DNA of 64,000 bases from contig NZ_AYZD01000033.1 of NCBI RefSeq assembly GCF_001436755.1, positions 127,299-191,298 on the forward strand, written 5' to 3'. Positions 8,838 to 17,737 of the stretch are shown here, one piece after another. The position numbers were made by a program, and so were the translations under genes. The DNA is from Liquorilactobacillus aquaticus DSM 21051. Lineage in GTDB: Bacteria > Bacillota > Bacilli > Lactobacillales > Lactobacillaceae. Position 1 is the first letter of the stretch. Each line of letters begins with the position of its first letter. Under the pieces are notes generated by a model that searched no databases, had not been told where the DNA came from, and saw nothing but the letters and a program-made list of their open reading frames with translations.

Positions 8838-9632
8838 ATGTTGAAGTCATTAAAAGATTACAGTCCAGTTGAATTGCGACATTTAATTCGTGAGGGAAAA
8901 TACACAAAACCGACAAGCGGACTTGCGTCGGGATACACTCAGGCAAATCTCGTCATTTTACCCAGAGAGCTGGCTTATGATTTTTTGCTGTTTACACAGC
9001 GAAACCCGGCACCGTGTCCGGTTTTAGAAGTCAGTGATGCCGGAAGTAGAAAGTTAAAAGAATTTGCTCAAGACATTGATCTGGCCAACGATTTTCCAAA
9101 ATATCGAATTTATCGTGAAGGAAAATTAGATGAGGAGGTCACAAGTGTTGAATCATTCTGGCGTAATGATTTAGTCAGCTTTGTAATTGGATGCAGTTTT
9201 TCCTTTGAATCAGAATTAATTGCTGCCGGAATAGAGGTTCGCAATATTACTCAGCAAGTGAACGTTCCAATGTTTAATACTAACATTCCGCTCAAGGAGG
9301 CGGGTAGGTTTCATGGAAACATGGTAGTCAGTATGCGACCTATCCCTGAGAAACAAGTCATCAAAGCTGTTAAGGTAACAGCTGCAATGCCTAAAGTCCA
9401 TGGTGCACCCATTCAAATCGGTCATCCAGAACATATCGGAATAAAGGATCTTCAGAAACCAGATTATGGTGATGCCGTTGAAATTAAGCATGGTGAAGTG
9501 CCAGTCTTTTGGCCATGTGGTGTTACTCCGCAAAATGTGATCATGCAAATCAAACCGAGCTTTGTAATCACACATGCCCCTGGGCACATGTTGATCACAG
9601 ATGTTAAGAATACAAGTCTTAAATATGAATAA
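8838..9632 (+). CDS. ycsI: YcsI/DUF1445 family putative hydro-lyase (D-glutamate cyclase family)
   Basis: 264 aa, the standard length. Matches the YcsI/UPF0317 family by the N-terminal ELRHLIREG..PTSGLA region, the central FVIGCSFSFE motif, and the C-terminal FWPCGVTPQ and THAPGHMLITD segments. Homologues are annotated as hydro-lyases, and a eukaryotic member is a D-glutamate cyclase that converts D-glutamate to 5-oxo-D-proline. A place in a 5-oxoproline operon fits supply or recycling of the PxpABC substrate, but the activity here is inferred. ATG start with GGAAGGGAGAGG upstream; 18 bp after accC and 14 bp before the pxpA start. Confidence 0.85.
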   Translation: MLKSLKDYSPVELRHLIREGKYTKPTSGLASGYTQANLVILPRELAYDFLLFTQRNPAPCPVLEVSDAGSRKLKEFAQDIDLANDFPKYRIYREGKLDEEVTSVESFWRNDLVSFVIGCSFSFESELIAAGIEVRNITQQVNVPMFNTNIPLKEAGRFHGNMVVSMRPIPEKQVIKAVKVTAAMPKVHGAPIQIGHPEHIGIKDLQKPDYGDAVEIKHGEVPVFWPCGVTPQNVIMQIKPSFVITHAPGHMLITDVKNTSLKYE

Positions 9633-9646
9633 AGGTGGAACTGAAG

Positions 9647-10396
9647 ATGCTGAAAATTGATTTAAACAGTGACTTAGGAGAAAGCTTTGGGCACTACAGT
9701 ATTGGCAATGACGGGGAAATCATTAACTTAGTAACATCAGTTAACATTGCATGCGGATTCCATGCCGGTGACCCTGACGTAATGGCACAAACAGTAAGAA
9801 AGGCAGAAGCTGCAGGAATTGGCATTGGAGCACATCCAGGCTATTCTGATTTGCAAGGTTTTGGCAGACGACGCATGAATCTGTCTCAAACCGAAGTTCA
9901 ACACATGGTAACTTACCAAGTTGGTGCTTTGGCAGCTTTTACTAAAAGCAAAAAATTGCATCATGTTAAGCCACATGGTGCCTTATACAACGCAGCTGCG
10001 CAAGATCATGACTTGGCCCTTGCAATCTGCCGTGGTATTCAGGCAGTTGATGCAGAATTACCGCTTTATGGATTGGCTAATAGCGAATTAATTACTGCTG
10101 CAAAAGAAATCGGGATTCCGTATGCGCAAGAAATATTTGGGGATCGCAATTATGAAGCAGATGGAACATTAGTTGCACGCAGTAAACCTAATGCAGTTAT
10201 TACTGATCCTTTGCAAATCGCTAAGCGAGTCATTAGGATGATCGAGGATCAAGCTGTTGTTGCGATTAATGGGGAGAAAGTTCCGTTAAAAACTGATTCG
10301 GTATGCGTCCATGGCGATAATCAGTCAGCTTTAGCGATCGTGAAGAATTTGCGAGCAGCATTAGAAAAAGAAGGAATAGAGGCAGTTACCTTTTAA
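9647..10396 (+). CDS. pxpA: 5-oxoprolinase subunit PxpA (LamB/YcsF family)
   Basis: 249 aa. Third essential subunit of prokaryotic 5-oxoprolinase. Signature features are DLNSDLGESFG at the N terminus, VNIACGFHAGDP, IGAHPGYSDLQGFGRR and HVKPHGALYN, together forming a polysaccharide-deacetylase-like barrel with His/Asp residues. The ATG at 9647 is chosen over the GTG at 9635 because the ribosome site AAAGGTGG (9631-9638) overlaps the latter. Its position after ycsI and before ycsG resembles the Bacillus ycsFGI-kipIA arrangement in content, though the gene order differs. Confidence 0.94.
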   Translation: MLKIDLNSDLGESFGHYSIGNDGEIINLVTSVNIACGFHAGDPDVMAQTVRKAEAAGIGIGAHPGYSDLQGFGRRRMNLSQTEVQHMVTYQVGALAAFTKSKKLHHVKPHGALYNAAAQDHDLALAICRGIQAVDAELPLYGLANSELITAAKEIGIPYAQEIFGDRNYEADGTLVARSKPNAVITDPLQIAKRVIRMIEDQAVVAINGEKVPLKTDSVCVHGDNQSALAIVKNLRAALEKEGIEAVTF

Positions 10397-10422
10397 TCTT
10401 TTAACGAAAGAAGGAATTCAAT

Positions 10423-11661
10423 ATGGTTAATGATCGAAAAAAGAATAATAGTGCTCCAGATACAATTATCAAACCTAGTCGTTCACCCCGAAGCACAGCA
10501 ATGGGAGCGGCCTTTTTGATGGCAATGGCGGCGGTTGGACCAGGTTTTCTGACGCAAACTGCTACATTTACAGGCCAGATGGGAGCAAATTTTGGTTTCG
10601 CAATTTTAATTTGTATTATTTTTGATATTGTTGTTCAAATGAATGTCTGGCGCATAATTGTTGTTAGTGGTCGTAAAGCACAAAGCATTGCTAATGATGT
10701 TTTCCCCGGATTGGGTTATGTTTTATCCGCATTAGTAGCAGCAGGTGGATTATTTTTCAACATTGGTAATGTTGGTGGGGCAGGCTTAGGGTTGAATGTT
10801 CTTTTCGGAATTTCGCCTGAGAATGGGGCTGTGATTGCAGCTGCCTTGGCACTCATCATTTTTGTTGTTAAGAATGCTTTAGTAGTTATGGATCGCACTG
10901 TTCAAATATTAGCTTTTGTTAAAGTAGCAATTTTAGTTTATATTATTTTTGTAATGTCAGTACCATATGGAACAGCTATCCAGCATACTTTTGTCCCGAC
11001 GAAAATTGACTTCTACTCAATTGTTACGATTGTTGGCGGGACTGTTGGGGGCTACATCTCATTTTCTGGAGGCCATCGTTTAATTGAAGGTGGAGTACGT
11101 GGAGAGAAAAACATTAAATATGTCAATGAAGGAGCATTAACTGGTATAGGAATTGCTTCAGTGATACGTGTTTTACTATTTTTGGCTGGACTATCTGTTG
11201 TAGTCGCAGGGTATAAACTAGATCCAACTAATCCAGCAGCCTCAATTTTCAAGTATGCAGCCGGTAATTTTGGATATAAATTTTTTGGTATTCTCCTTTT
11301 TGCAGCTGGTATGACCTCAATTTTGGGATCAACTTTCACTTCCACGTCGTTCCTTGATTATGCCGTGAAAAATAAGGGCGTTAGTTCATATGAAAAATAC
11401 CGAAAGTATTTGGTTATCGGATTTATCCTGATCTCGACACTAATCTTTTATTTTGTTGGTAATCCTGCTAAAGTATTGGTTTTTGTTGGTGCAGCTAATG
11501 GGTTCGTACTGCCTATTTCATTAACCATTCTATTGTTAGCAAGCAAGAGAAAGAAAATAATTGGTAGTTATAATCATCCTAAGTGGCTGACATATTCAGG
11601 CTGGGCCGTTGTGTTGTTTATGGCCTTTGCAAGTATTAAAACAATAATTGGCTTGTTTTGA
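10423..11661 (+). CDS. ycsG: NRAMP-family transporter YcsG
   Basis: 412 aa, hydrophobic throughout with about eleven membrane segments. The first membrane segment reads AAVGPGFLTQTATFTG, comparable to the DPGN helix of NRAMP metal transporters but without the canonical metal-binding DPGN, as in the YcsG branch. In Bacillus subtilis ycsG lies with ycsF, ycsI and kipIA. Here it is the last gene of the pxp operon, 26 bp after pxpA, so it probably imports the organic substrate, such as 5-oxoproline, rather than a metal; this is inference. ATG start with GAAGGAA. It is followed by a rho-independent terminator. Confidence 0.85.
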   Translation: MVNDRKKNNSAPDTIIKPSRSPRSTAMGAAFLMAMAAVGPGFLTQTATFTGQMGANFGFAILICIIFDIVVQMNVWRIIVVSGRKAQSIANDVFPGLGYVLSALVAAGGLFFNIGNVGGAGLGLNVLFGISPENGAVIAAALALIIFVVKNALVVMDRTVQILAFVKVAILVYIIFVMSVPYGTAIQHTFVPTKIDFYSIVTIVGGTVGGYISFSGGHRLIEGGVRGEKNIKYVNEGALTGIGIASVIRVLLFLAGLSVVVAGYKLDPTNPAASIFKYAAGNFGYKFFGILLFAAGMTSILGSTFTSTSFLDYAVKNKGVSSYEKYRKYLVIGFILISTLIFYFVGNPAKVLVFVGAANGFVLPISLTILLLASKRKKIIGSYNHPKWLTYSGWAVVLFMAFASIKTIIGLF

Positions 11662-11705
11662 TTTTTAGCGAAAAGTCCTAATTGAACAATCAAAGTATTA
11701 ATTTG

Positions 11706-11744
11706 AAGCTGTGACAAAGCTAAAAGCTTGTCATGGCTTTTTTT
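11706..11744 (+). terminator. Terminator of the pxp operon
   Basis: TGACAAAGCT pairs with AGCTTGTCA around a short A loop, with a flanking AGC/GCT helix, followed by a run of T. It lies about 45 bp after the ycsG stop. Confidence 0.75.
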
Positions 11745-12087
11745 ACTAGAAATTTAACTCAGCGATTACGTTCTATGAGTCAGTTTTATCTATTGATTTC
11801 TAATTTTTACCTGATTAAGAGAAATGCAATTTCGGCAAGTTGTTCGTGTTAAAAAAATTTGTTTTACCGACCTCAAAGTTTTTGTTCACGAGAAAATAAT
11901 TTTCGGAAAAAACTGTCTTTTTTAAGAAAAGCATTTAACCGATTACAACTTTGAATACAATGTGTCAGCGCTTCTATTTCTTAAAAAGCATTGACGAACC
12001 AATCAACGATGCTTAAACTTTCGGTAGTCATGTTATTTTTAGTAACATAGCTTGCTTATTAGTACATAATAATTAGGGGGGATAAGG
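11745..12087 (+). promoter_or_regulatory. Intergenic leader with cre-like site and ATGTTA/TAACAT repeat
   Basis: This 340-bp stretch holds no plausible gene. A possible -10 TACAAT is at 11956-11961. Directly after it, 11963-11976 matches the cre consensus at 12 of 14 positions. A small perfect repeat ATGTTA (12030-12035) / TAACAT (12043-12048) lies 40 bp before the APC permease start. Together they suggest carbon-controlled expression of the downstream permease-kinase pair. Confidence 0.4.
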
Positions 12088-13440
12088 ATGACGGTCGAAC
12101 AAAAGCTTGAAAGAAAAATAGGTTCCTTTCAAGCGATCACGATAAATATGGCGCAAATGATGGGGGCGGGGCCTTTTATAACGATACCACTCGTTTTGAG
12201 CGCTATGGGAGGGCCGCAGGCAATGTTTGGGTGGATAGCTGGAGCTGCCTTAGCTTTGTTAGATGGACAGATATGGAGCGAATTAGGAAGTGCAATTCCA
12301 GGGGAAGGAGGAACATATAATTTTTTTAAAGCAGCCTTCTATAGGCGGACAGGCAATTTGATGCCTTTTCTGTTTATCTGGTCGGTGCTGCTAGCAACAC
12401 CTCTGACAATGTCAAGTGGTGCAATTGGATTAGCAAATTATGTTGGCTTCTTTTTGCCGAATATGACTGCTCTCCAAACCAAGCTTATTGCTGTTTTTGT
12501 AACTCTCTTAGCGATTGCACTCTTATATAGGCGCGTTAGCAGCGTAGCGAAAATATCATTTATTCTATGGATTGGGATGATTTTGACAGTTGTTCTCGTT
12601 ATTGGAACTGGTGTTTTGCACTTTGATCCTAAAATGGCTTTTGATTTTCCTAAGGATGCTTTTGAACCCTCAAGCTTTTTTAAAGGATTAGGTGCTGGTA
12701 TGTTGTTGTCGATTTACGATTATTTGGGCTATTATACTTCAGCTTATATGGGTGATGAGCTAAAAAGTCCAGGCAAAACAATTCCCAAAGCCATCACTTG
12801 GTCGATCATTTTAGTTGCATTAATCGATCTATTAATGAATATCGGTATTATTGGCTATGTTCCTTGGAAGGAGGCAGCCAAGAGTTCTAATATCGGCTCA
12901 TTATTCATGACTAAGGCGTGGGGAGCACCAGGTGGAATTATCATTACACTTTTGATCATTTGGACCTGCTTCGCATCGGTTTATACCGGATTATTAGGTG
13001 CGTCAAGGATTCCATACAATGCAGCTCAAGATGGTGTTTTTTTCAAAAGTTTTTCACACTTGCATCCTAAACTTAGATTCCCGAATTACTCACTGCTAGT
13101 TATTGGAGCAATTATGGTAGTCTGTTGTTTCTTTAATTTAACGACAGTGATCAATGCTTTAATGGCGGTTCAAATTGTTATTCAATTTATGATGCAGATT
13201 ATTGCGCTAACTGTTCTGCGGAGAAACAAGCCTAATTTAAAACGACCGTATAAACAGTTCCTTTACCCGCTTCCAAGTATTATTGCCTTCATCGGATGGG
13301 CGTTTGTTTTTGTTTCCTCCGGCACAGATGCAATATGGTTAGCATTTCTCTGGACGATATTAGGAATATTGATCTTCTTGGTCAGAAATTTTTTTAGCCA
13401 CGATGGCTGGCCATTCGGAAATGAAAAAAAGAGGGGGTGA
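12088..13440 (+). CDS. APC superfamily permease, paired with ROK kinase
   Basis: 450 aa with about twelve membrane segments. The first helix region GAGPFITIPLVL is the unwound substrate-binding helix typical of amino acid/polyamine/organocation permeases, and SELGSAIPGEGGTYNF follows. ATG start with AGGGGGGAT. The stop at 13440 lies 1 bp before the ATG of a ROK kinase, so the two are almost certainly translated together. APC permeases normally carry amino acids or amines, while ROK proteins phosphorylate sugars; an amino sugar or related compound would reconcile the two, but this is inference. A cre-like site upstream supports a carbon-source role. Confidence 0.8.
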   Translation: MTVEQKLERKIGSFQAITINMAQMMGAGPFITIPLVLSAMGGPQAMFGWIAGAALALLDGQIWSELGSAIPGEGGTYNFFKAAFYRRTGNLMPFLFIWSVLLATPLTMSSGAIGLANYVGFFLPNMTALQTKLIAVFVTLLAIALLYRRVSSVAKISFILWIGMILTVVLVIGTGVLHFDPKMAFDFPKDAFEPSSFFKGLGAGMLLSIYDYLGYYTSAYMGDELKSPGKTIPKAITWSIILVALIDLLMNIGIIGYVPWKEAAKSSNIGSLFMTKAWGAPGGIIITLLIIWTCFASVYTGLLGASRIPYNAAQDGVFFKSFSHLHPKLRFPNYSLLVIGAIMVVCCFFNLTTVINALMAVQIVIQFMMQIIALTVLRRNKPNLKRPYKQFLYPLPSIIAFIGWAFVFVSSGTDAIWLAFLWTILGILIFLVRNFFSHDGWPFGNEKKRG

Positions 13441-13441
13441 A

Positions 13442-14347
13442 ATGTTGTTAGATGATGATAAAGGAACCATTCTAGCTATTGATTTTGGTGGAACTAAGGT
13501 TATTGCCGCGTTGTTTAATCTTCAGGGAAAGCTGCTTGCAAAAGAAAAGATAATTATAGCACATCAAGAAGGAGATAAAATAGTAGCTGAAACATTAAAA
13601 ATGTGTAGAAATTTATTTTTTAGTCAGAATTGTTTAATTTCTGGAATAGGTATCAGTACTATTGGGGTAGTTGATGGAGACTACCTTAGATTAGTACCGA
13701 CAATCAAAGATTGGAATCAAGTGAATCTGCGTGAGGCTTTTAGTCTCCAATATCCTAATGTCCCTATTTATATTGAAAATGATGTCAAAGCTGCTGCTTA
13801 TGGAGAAGTTTTAAACGGGGCATTGAAAAATACAAAAAATGGCCTTTATTTGAACTTAGGTACCGGAATAGCTGTTGGTTTAACGCATGGAGAAGAAGTG
13901 ATGAGAGGAAGTCACGGAGCGGCAGGTGAGATTGGTTATCTTTTGAATTCTGTTGAACATAATACATCTTATAAGAGGGGTCATGCCCCATTTGAAGAGA
14001 TTGCAGGCGGACAAGGTATTTCTCAGCAAATAGCCAAAAAAACAAATGTTAAAATGGAAGCTAAGGCATTCTGGAATAAAAGTTTTTCCGAAGAAAGCGA
14101 GCTTTTTCAACTAAAGGAGAGAATTCTTAACCTTCTCAGTTTTCAGCTCAGCAATTTATGCATTCTATGGGATCCAGAAGTTGTAGCGATTGGTGGGGGA
14201 ATGGAAGCACAATTCGCGTATTTTGCAGATAGATTAGAACCTGCACTGCACGATAATGTTCCTTTTCCACCTAAACTGGTACCTGCTTACTACGAACAGA
14301 ATGCCTCGCTAAACGGAATCGCCCAGCTTCTTTTTAAAAAGGTATAG
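13442..14347 (+). CDS. ROK family kinase lacking the zinc-binding cysteine motif
   Basis: 301 aa, a normal ROK length. The phosphate loop AIDFGGTKV (Asp14-Lys19), the GIGISTIGVVD segment, the catalytic-base region YIENDVKAAAYGE and NLGTGIAVG are all present, so ATP-dependent hexose phosphorylation is likely. The usual ROK zinc site C-x-C-G-x-x-G-C is absent: after HGAAGEIGYL the chain goes through NTSYKRGHAPFEE to EIAGG with no cysteines, although the Glu corresponding to the sugar-binding residue may be kept. The ATG at 13442 was chosen over 13403, which lies inside the permease gene. Substrate unknown; it should match the cargo of the adjacent permease. Confidence 0.8.
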   Translation: MLLDDDKGTILAIDFGGTKVIAALFNLQGKLLAKEKIIIAHQEGDKIVAETLKMCRNLFFSQNCLISGIGISTIGVVDGDYLRLVPTIKDWNQVNLREAFSLQYPNVPIYIENDVKAAAYGEVLNGALKNTKNGLYLNLGTGIAVGLTHGEEVMRGSHGAAGEIGYLLNSVEHNTSYKRGHAPFEEIAGGQGISQQIAKKTNVKMEAKAFWNKSFSEESELFQLKERILNLLSFQLSNLCILWDPEVVAIGGGMEAQFAYFADRLEPALHDNVPFPPKLVPAYYEQNASLNGIAQLLFKKV

Positions 14348-14661
14348 TTTATTTTTTAAATTATCAACTTAATAAATAAAAAAAATTAAAATTTTGGTTT
14401 GAACGGTTATTAGATAATTAGGAACCTAAAAAACGTAATTAGTTCATATATAGCAGCAAATAGCTTGGGTTCGAAAAAACACGAAGCTCTTTTTAATAAA
14501 AAATTCAGCGCTGATTCTTTGGATAAAAAGGGTTTTTTAAAGCCGAATCTATGGATTACTCATAAATGGTCTACCTCCATTGACTTATAGTCTAATTAAG
14601 ATATATTGATACGTAAGTTGATGGCGCATTTAAGAAATTAATTTAAGGAGAGGTATAATTT
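14348..14661 (+). promoter_or_regulatory. Intergenic region with aspA promoter
   Basis: AT-rich spacer without genes. A good promoter is TTGACT (14580-14585), a 16-bp spacer and TATATT (14602-14607), placing the start site near 14614 and giving a leader of about 48 nt to the aspartase ATG. Confidence 0.6.
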
Positions 14662-16053
14662 ATGAGGATTGAAGAAGATTGCATTGGTAAGATGAAGATT
14701 GCGGATGATGTTCTTTATGGAATCCATAGTCAAAGGGCAGCGATGAACTTTCCTATTTCAAGCGAAAAGGTTCACCCACTAATTATAGAAAGTCTAATTC
14801 AGATAAAAAAAGCTGCTGCTCAAGCAAATCATGAAGCCGGAACTTTACCTGAGTCCAAGTTTGAGGCAATCGTTGATGCTTGCGATGAACTATTAGAAGG
14901 AGATTATGCAGATGCTTTTATCGTTCCGGCTATCCAAGGAGGTGCGGGGACATCTTCTAACATGAGTGTCAACGAAGTAATTGCACATTTAGCAAATCAA
15001 AAAGCTGGAAAAGAACTGGTTCATCCTAATGATGATGTTAATCAATCTCAGTCAACTAATGATACCTTTCCTACAGCCGGTAAAATGGCAATGTTAAAAT
15101 CCTTGCCAGAGTTATTGAAAGCTATTCGCAACTTGATCGAAACGATGTTAGAAAAAGCTTTTGAGTTTAATGCTGTAATCAAAGTTGCACGTACCCAGCT
15201 TCAAGATGCAGTACCAACAACACTGGGGAGATCTTTCCATGCATATCATTCAATGTTTAAACGTGATTTGGCAAGACTCGAAATGGCGGCAGTAAATTTA
15301 AAGAGCGTTAATCTTGGTGGAACCGCAATTGGAACGGGAATCAATGCAAGCGATATTTATCAACAAGAAGTTGTTCCGCTTTTGAACCATGAATCACATC
15401 TTGACCTTTGTCTTGCGCCCGACCTGCTTGACGCAACACAAAACTGTGATGCATTTGCAGAATTTTCTGGTGCATTAAAAAGCCTTGCGATTGATTTATC
15501 CAAAGTAAGCCATGATTTACGCTTGCTTTCAAGCGGACCACAAGCTGGATTAAATGAAATTACGCTCCCACGCAAACAGGCAGGATCTTCAATTATGCCA
15601 GGCAAGGTGAATCCAGTAATTCCAGAAGTTGTTAATCAGGTTGCATTTGAAGTAATTGGAAATGATGTTACGGTCACGATGGCTGCCGAATCAGGTCAAC
15701 TAGAACTGAATGCATTTGAACCGATTATGTTCAAGCGTATTTTAGAGAGTGAAGAACATTTAACACAAGCTATTAAAACATTAACTACCAATTGTATTTG
15801 CGAAATAAAGGCTAATGACAAAAAATGTGCACTAGATGTTGAGAAATCTGTTGTGACGGCGACAATTTTGTCACCTTATCTTGGCTATGAAGCAACAACT
15901 AGGTTAGTTAAGCGAGCGATTGCTAAAAATTGCTCTATTAAAGAAATTTTAAGAGCAGAGTCTTTAATGGATGATAGTAAAATTGATGAGCTTTTCTCGA
16001 AAGAAAGCCTAGTTCATCAACATTCATCCGAGAAGATCGGGAATCTTGCTTGA
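14662..16053 (+). CDS. aspA: Aspartate ammonia-lyase
   Basis: 463 aa, class II fumarase/aspartase superfamily. Converts L-aspartate to fumarate and ammonia, or the reverse. The active-site loop GSSIMPGKVNPVIPEVVNQV favours aspartase over fumarase, which reads NPTQ at the same position; VIGNDVTVTMAAESGQLELN also follows the aspartase pattern. Other conserved blocks are GGAGTSSNMSVNEV, DDVNQSQSTND and TQNCDAFAEFSGALK. ATG with AAGGAGAGG upstream and its own promoter. Monocistronic. Likely roles are fumarate supply and aspartate-nitrogen balance. Confidence 0.92.
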   Translation: MRIEEDCIGKMKIADDVLYGIHSQRAAMNFPISSEKVHPLIIESLIQIKKAAAQANHEAGTLPESKFEAIVDACDELLEGDYADAFIVPAIQGGAGTSSNMSVNEVIAHLANQKAGKELVHPNDDVNQSQSTNDTFPTAGKMAMLKSLPELLKAIRNLIETMLEKAFEFNAVIKVARTQLQDAVPTTLGRSFHAYHSMFKRDLARLEMAAVNLKSVNLGGTAIGTGINASDIYQQEVVPLLNHESHLDLCLAPDLLDATQNCDAFAEFSGALKSLAIDLSKVSHDLRLLSSGPQAGLNEITLPRKQAGSSIMPGKVNPVIPEVVNQVAFEVIGNDVTVTMAAESGQLELNAFEPIMFKRILESEEHLTQAIKTLTTNCICEIKANDKKCALDVEKSVVTATILSPYLGYEATTRLVKRAIAKNCSIKEILRAESLMDDSKIDELFSKESLVHQHSSEKIGNLA

Positions 16054-16095
16054 AAAAAAGAATAACGTTTTATCTATTTTGTCCTCTGTACTAGT

Positions 16096-16135
16096 AAAAA
16101 ATTGCTGCCAGAACGTCTTAAGGCAGTAATTTTTT
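16096..16135 (+). terminator. Terminator after aspA
   Basis: AAAATTGCTGCC pairs with GGCAGTAATTTT around a 12-nt loop and is followed by T residues. Confidence 0.75.
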
Positions 16136-16363
16136 ATATACAAGAAAATTTGAATGTTGAGCTGTGGGGAAAAATGAAGCCTAAACGCTTAGAACTTATA
16201 GCCGCTTTTTCAGCCTTATAAGTATATTCAGAAGGATGATTTTTGAATAATTGATTAACTAATTATTCACTTTGTAGTAATGACAGTTCTAAATCCTTTT
16301 AACCTATATTCTAAAATGGTACTATCTGATTGAAATGGTAAATATAAGATAGGAGGTTATTAC

Positions 16364-17725
16364 ATGAAGGTAATTGTAGTTGGATCTTCTCATGGTGGTT
16401 TCGAAACTGTCCGCGGCATTTTAGCCGAACATCCTGAAACTGAGATTCAGTGGTATGAAAAGGGGGACTTTTTATCTTTCCTTTCTTGCGGAATGCAACT
16501 CTATCTCGAAGGTGTTGTTAAAGACGTTAATGCAGTCAGCTATGCAACACCAGAGGGGATGCGAGCAGCTGGTGTACATGTTTTTGTTGAACAGGAAATT
16601 GTAAAAATCGATCCTGCAATGCATAAAGTTCATGTGTTGAATCATGCTGATGGTTCTGAACGTGACGAAGATTATGATAAGCTTGTTTTAAGTGTTGGAG
16701 CCGTTCCTGCAGTTTTACCGGTCGAAGGACATAGTCTAAAGAATATCTATGGGATGCGTGGACGCGATTGGGCGATAAAGCTTAAAGCAAAAACGGTTGA
16801 TCCTGAAATCAAGAATGTAGTTGTCATTGGTGCTGGCTACATTGGGATTGAAGCAGCTGAGGTTTTCGCAAAAGCTGGCAAACACGTTACGGTAATCGAT
16901 GTTCTGCCACGCTTGCTCAACTTATACTTAGATGAGGAATTTACAGAAGTACTGACTGATGAAATGCTTGGGCATGACATTTATCCAGCTACAGGGCAAA
17001 CAGTCAAGCGTTTTGAAGGCAAAGAAGGTAAAGTAACTAGTGTTGTTACTGATCAAGGTGAGTACCCTGCGGATCTAGTAGTTCAAGCTGCAGGAATCAA
17101 AGCTAACACAGATTTTCTCAAGAACGTTATCGAGCTTGACGATCATGGGTTGATTAAAATCGACAAATATTTGCAAACAAGCGAAAAAGATATTTATGCG
17201 GTAGGCGATGCGACATTAGTTCCGTTTGCTCCGACCGATCAAAGTAACCGTGTTGCATTGGCGACTAATGCACGCCGGCAAGGAAGGATAGCTGCTAAAA
17301 ATCTTTTCGGGGCAAAAAAACCAATGCCGTCTGTTTCCGGATCATCAGCATTATCTGTATTTCAGTATCACTTTGCCTCAACAGGTGTGAAAGCAGGAAC
17401 CAGCGATAAGTTAGGGATTGAAACAAAGTCAGTTTTAGTTCAAGATACTGTTCAACCAGAATTTGTTTCAATGGAAGATGGAAACGCTAAAGTTTGGTTT
17501 AAACTGACGTATGCACCTTCTGATGGTCGCGTATTAGGAGCTCAAATTTTGTCTAAGCGTGATGTTACGGCCAATATTAATGTTATTTCTTTGGCTATTC
17601 AACAGAATTTAAAAGTATCAGATCTGGCATATACAGACTTTTTCTTTCAGCCCGGTTTTGATAGACCTTGGAACATCATAAACGTAGCAGCGCAGAAGGC
17701 TGTTTCGCAACTTGAAAAGGGTTAG
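16364..17725 (+). CDS. npr: NADH peroxidase
   Basis: 453 aa FAD enzyme of the pyridine nucleotide-disulfide oxidoreductase family that reduces hydrogen peroxide to water with NADH. The N terminus [12 protein letters not shown] with the active-site His, and [13 protein letters not shown] with redox Cys42 (cysteine-sulfenic acid), follow the enterococcal NADH peroxidase closely, unlike the HAGT and SCGIALY forms typical of NADH oxidase. FAD and NAD Rossmann motifs ([14 protein letters not shown]) and AVGDAT are intact. ATG with AGGAGG. A DUF1722 gene follows 12 bp downstream. Peroxide-specific assignment is by recalled sequence resemblance, so an oxidase activity cannot be fully excluded. Confidence 0.87.
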   Translation: MKVIVVGSSHGGFETVRGILAEHPETEIQWYEKGDFLSFLSCGMQLYLEGVVKDVNAVSYATPEGMRAAGVHVFVEQEIVKIDPAMHKVHVLNHADGSERDEDYDKLVLSVGAVPAVLPVEGHSLKNIYGMRGRDWAIKLKAKTVDPEIKNVVVIGAGYIGIEAAEVFAKAGKHVTVIDVLPRLLNLYLDEEFTEVLTDEMLGHDIYPATGQTVKRFEGKEGKVTSVVTDQGEYPADLVVQAAGIKANTDFLKNVIELDDHGLIKIDKYLQTSEKDIYAVGDATLVPFAPTDQSNRVALATNARRQGRIAAKNLFGAKKPMPSVSGSSALSVFQYHFASTGVKAGTSDKLGIETKSVLVQDTVQPEFVSMEDGNAKVWFKLTYAPSDGRVLGAQILSKRDVTANINVISLAIQQNLKVSDLAYTDFFFQPGFDRPWNIINVAAQKAVSQLEKG

Positions 17726-17737
17726 GTGAGATCGAAC

